Part shown: piece by piece, positions 61,721-64,000 of the stretch
Numbering within the stretch: position 1 is the stretch's first letter
Layout of the letters: the number at the start of each line of letters is the position of its first letter
Source of the DNA: Pseudophaeobacter profundi
GTDB lineage: Bacteria > Pseudomonadota > Alphaproteobacteria > Rhodobacterales > Rhodobacteraceae
NCBI RefSeq assembly: GCF_029697505.1
Contig: NZ_JARJEF010000009.1
Location: forward strand, 1 to 64,000
DNA: 64,000 nt
Direction: 5' to 3'
Translations under genes and position numbers: made by a program
Notes under the pieces: generated by a model
Databases searched by the model: none
Told to the model about the DNA's origin: nothing
Seen by the model: the letters and a program-made list of their open reading frames with translations, nothing else

Positions 61721-62935
61721 TTACTGCGTGTCCCCAGTCGTGGCTGCAATATGCGCTGCGATCCGGGCGGCAAGCTGGCGTGCCACCTCTGCCTTGCCCA
61801 TCCGTGGCCAAGCCTCAGCCCCCTGTTCTGAAATCAGGATCACTGCGTTTTCCGCCCCCCCCATGATGCCCGTAGCCGGGGACACATCATTGGCGACAAT
61901 CCAGTCGCAGCCCTTGCGCAGGCGCTTGGCCGTGGCATTGTCCACCACATCATTGGTTTCCGCCGCAAAGCCGACCACCAGCGGCGGCCGCCCGGTACCC
62001 ATCTGCGCAACAGATTTCAGGATGTCCGGGTTTTCGGCAAACTCCAACACCGGCAAGCCGTCCTTGGATTTCTTCAGTTTGCGATCCGAGGCACTGGACA
62101 CCCGCCAATCGGCGACGGCGGCTGCGAAAACCCCCACATCCACCGGCAGGGCCGCCTGTACGGCCGCCTGCATCTCAAGCGCGCTTTGCACTGGTATCAC
62201 CTCAACCCCGTCGGGGGGAGGCACCTCTGCCGGGCCAGTGACAAACACCACCTCTGCGCCCTGATCGCGCAGGGCAGCGGCCAGCGCAGTGCCCTGTGCA
62301 CCGGAAGAACGATTGGCGATATAGCGCACCGGATCAATGGGTTCATGCGTGGGGCCAGAGGTCACCAGAACACGCCGCCCCGACAGCAACCCCTGGCGGA
62401 AATGCGCTGTAATGGCCGCGATGATTTCGTTCGGTTCCGCCATCCGGCCCGGACCAAATTCACCGCAGGCCATGCCGCCCTCATTTGGGCCGACCAACTG
62501 CACGCCATCTGCGCGCAGGGTGGCGATATTGCGCTGGGTGGCCGCATGGTCCCACATGCGGACATTCATCGCAGGTGCCAGCATGATCGGGGTGTCTGTG
62601 GCCAAGAGCAGCGTGCTGGCCAGATCATTGGCCAGCCCCTGTGCCATCTTGGCCATCAAATCGGCAGTGGCGGGGGCCACCACTACCAGATCCGCGCTGC
62701 GCGACAGCTGGATATGCCCCATCTCGGCCTCGGCGGTCAGATCAAACAGATCCCGGTGCACCGCAGTTGCCGCCAACGCCGAAACCGACAATGGCGTCAC
62801 GAACTCTTCGCCTGCGCGGGTCAGCACAGGGGTGACTGCGGCCCCCTGGTCTTGCAACCCGCGGATCAGCTCCAGCGATTTATAGGCCGCGATGCCGCCA
62901 CCGATGATCAGAAGAATGCGCTTGCCTGCCAGCAT
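61721..62935 (-). CDS. coaBC: Bifunctional phosphopantothenoylcysteine decarboxylase / phosphopantothenate-cysteine ligase
   Basis: The 404-residue fusion catalyses two consecutive steps of coenzyme A synthesis. The N-terminal CoaC flavoprotein part (about 1-180) has GGGIAAYKSLELIR near 12, VVVAPATADLMAKMA, the catalytic-loop AMNVRMWDHAATQRN, and GGMACGEFGPGRM. The C-terminal CoaB ligase (about 186-400) has TSGPTHEPIDPVRYIANRSSG and KLKKSKDGLP. ATG 62935 gives MLAGKRILLIIGGGIAAYKS, the family start; the frame upstream is not protein-like. Confidence 0.95.
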   Translation of the reverse strand: MLAGKRILLIIGGGIAAYKSLELIRGLQDQGAAVTPVLTRAGEEFVTPLSVSALAATAVHRDLFDLTAEAEMGHIQLSRSADLVVVAPATADLMAKMAQGLANDLASTLLLATDTPIMLAPAMNVRMWDHAATQRNIATLRADGVQLVGPNEGGMACGEFGPGRMAEPNEIIAAITAHFRQGLLSGRRVLVTSGPTHEPIDPVRYIANRSSGAQGTALAAALRDQGAEVVFVTGPAEVPPPDGVEVIPVQSALEMQAAVQAALPVDVGVFAAAVADWRVSSASDRKLKKSKDGLPVLEFAENPDILKSVAQMGTGRPPLVVGFAAETNDVVDNATAKRLRKGCDWIVANDVSPATGIMGGAENAVILISEQGAEAWPRMGKAEVARQLAARIAAHIAATTGDTQ

Positions 62936-63069
62936 TTTCACTGCCTCTTGTTTGCCCGGCCTCGCCCCGGCCCCTGGCAATCCTATCGTCTGGAGCACAA
63001 AGAGGGAAATGCTTTTACAGGGCCATCTCAAGGGCCAATCAACAGGCCACTGGCGCCGCCGCCACGGCG

Positions 63070-63984
63070 CTAATCGGTGCTGCGAAAGGCCAGACAGGGA
63101 TCCGGGCGCAGGGGCGCAGGGGCCGAGAGGACAACATCAAAGCGCCGCTCCCCCTGGCCGCCCATCTCGTCGTCCTGACCCTCTTCGATCTGGCCAAGCG
63201 CGCGCAGGCTGATCTGGGGCGCGGCCCGTTTCAGATAGACCGCAAGCCCCCGGTCCAGCCGGGCATGGCCATTGCCGGTGATAACCACCACGGGCCCGCC
63301 CGTTTGCTGCAGCGCCTGTTCGGCGCGGGCCGCCAGACGGGCGTCACGCAGGCGCTGTATATCAACCAGCATTGGCAGCATCTCCGCTGGCATGGCATTG
63401 CAATGATTGATCATTTGGTCCGCCTCGCGCGCGGCCTGGTCTGCCTCGGGCAGGGGCTGGTCCAGACCAAAACGCGCGGCCTGGTCGCCAAAATGGTCGG
63501 CGATCCCGGTTTGCAGGGCTATTCGGGCCTCAGCCCGCGGCAGCCATGCACCAAACTGCGCCGCCTCGCTGGCAGCCAGAAACACCGGGGCGTATAGCGC
63601 AAAATCAGGCCAGCCCGATGTCGCCCAGTTCAGCCTCTCGGCGGTGCGCGCCGTATCCTGCAGGACCGGCACGGTAAGTGTTGCGGCCTGGTCCTGGGTG
63701 ATCATCTCCCAGACCACAGCCCTGGGCTGCAGGGCCGCGATCAGCTCTGCCTGCGTCTGGTGATGCACGGCATTGTCATGCACCTCGCCCAGCAGGATTA
63801 CATCTGCCCCTTTCAGCGCCGCCACAACCTGGCCCAGGTCTGGCTGAACTGGCTGCGCATCAACCGGCCCCTGTGCGGTGACCTCAGCCGCGACTTGGGT
63901 AGGCACCCCAACGGGTAGCCCCCCGACCAAAGCGACCACAAGGGCGATTGCGAAATTCTTGACTAAAAAACTATGCTTTCTCAT
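63070..63984 (-). CDS. ChaN-like (haem-binding / Tiki-superfamily) secreted protein
   Basis: The 304-residue protein has a signal peptide (NFAIALVVALVGGLPVGVPT, cleaved near VAAE) and no lipobox cysteine. The mature part has the ChaN fold: ILLGEVHDNAVHHQTQAELI near 63 carries the paired His/Glu positions of this superfamily, and VVVITGNGHARLDRGLAVYL lies near 225. ChaN of Campylobacter binds haem for iron uptake; other members are proteases of the TraB/Tiki type, so function is uncertain. It lies 134 bases ahead of coaBC. Confidence 0.8.
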   Translation of the reverse strand: MRKHSFLVKNFAIALVVALVGGLPVGVPTQVAAEVTAQGPVDAQPVQPDLGQVVAALKGADVILLGEVHDNAVHHQTQAELIAALQPRAVVWEMITQDQAATLTVPVLQDTARTAERLNWATSGWPDFALYAPVFLAASEAAQFGAWLPRAEARIALQTGIADHFGDQAARFGLDQPLPEADQAAREADQMINHCNAMPAEMLPMLVDIQRLRDARLAARAEQALQQTGGPVVVITGNGHARLDRGLAVYLKRAAPQISLRALGQIEEGQDDEMGGQGERRFDVVLSAPAPLRPDPCLAFRSTD

Positions 63985-64000
63985 GAAAGCAGTCTTTGCA

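Overview
The window is a chromosomal segment of an alphaproteobacterium, very probably a marine Rhodobacteraceae (Roseobacter-group) member. This rests on the GC-rich codon use, a class I lysyl-tRNA synthetase, the mreBCD-mrdA-rodA order, TRAP and tripartite tricarboxylate (TTT) transporters side by side, a tesA-like esterase divergent from ybbAP, and small Roseobacter-style genes. The genus cannot be fixed from the sequence alone.

Positions 1-5917 look like the end of a genomic island lying against the 3' end of a tRNA-Arg(TCT) gene. It carries the terminal repeats of an IS21-like element, an amidohydrolase gene that lost its 5' end at that IS, the orphaned tail of a second amidohydrolase paralogue, an HdeD-type membrane protein, a class A beta-lactamase-like protein without the usual omega-loop glutamate, an IS-end-like sequence, and a solitary TniQ-family protein.

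Positions 6379-16142 are a solute-uptake block. A TAXI-type TRAP transporter (fused permease plus binding protein) is followed by the wreck of a second TRAP system (dctQ with a frameshift and an internal deletion, and the first 32 codons of dctM). Then comes a TTT transporter (tctCBA) divergent from its two-component system tctDE, which is translationally coupled to a periplasmic binding-protein-like gene. A Pho-box-like direct repeat sits between tctC and tctD.

Positions 16200-33700 hold housekeeping and accessory genes: universal stress protein, monooxygenase-like protein, a large right-handed beta-helix protein, lysK, a LysR remnant, a TerB-like protein, a molybdopterin oxidoreductase, dacB, nadD, ettA, a stand-alone DUF4157 mini-protein, thioredoxin and an L,D-transpeptidase. 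Positions 33900-47100 hold a cold-shock gene, the esterase/ybbAP cluster, an nsrR-like regulator sharing a FNR-type box with a gamma-glutamylcyclotransferase-like gene, gltX, a Tat-exported metallo-hydrolase, a FAD oxidoreductase, nadE and a secreted protein of about 19 MORN repeats.

Positions 47200-64000 are mostly core functions: leuA behind a short leucine-rich leader peptide (apparently leaderless), rlmJ, the overlapping cell-shape operon mreB-mreC-mreD-mrdA-rodA, a VOC protein coupled to a glyoxylate/hydroxypyruvate reductase, an M3 oligopeptidase, a ThiF/MoeB-family enzyme with N-terminal membrane helices, dut, coaBC and a ChaN-like protein.

No CRISPR array, rRNA operon, complete prophage or convincing new defence system was seen. 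The most rewarding points are the leuL leader, the decayed transporter and amidohydrolase loci, the solitary TniQ at the tRNA, the beta-lactamase variant, and the predicted operators.
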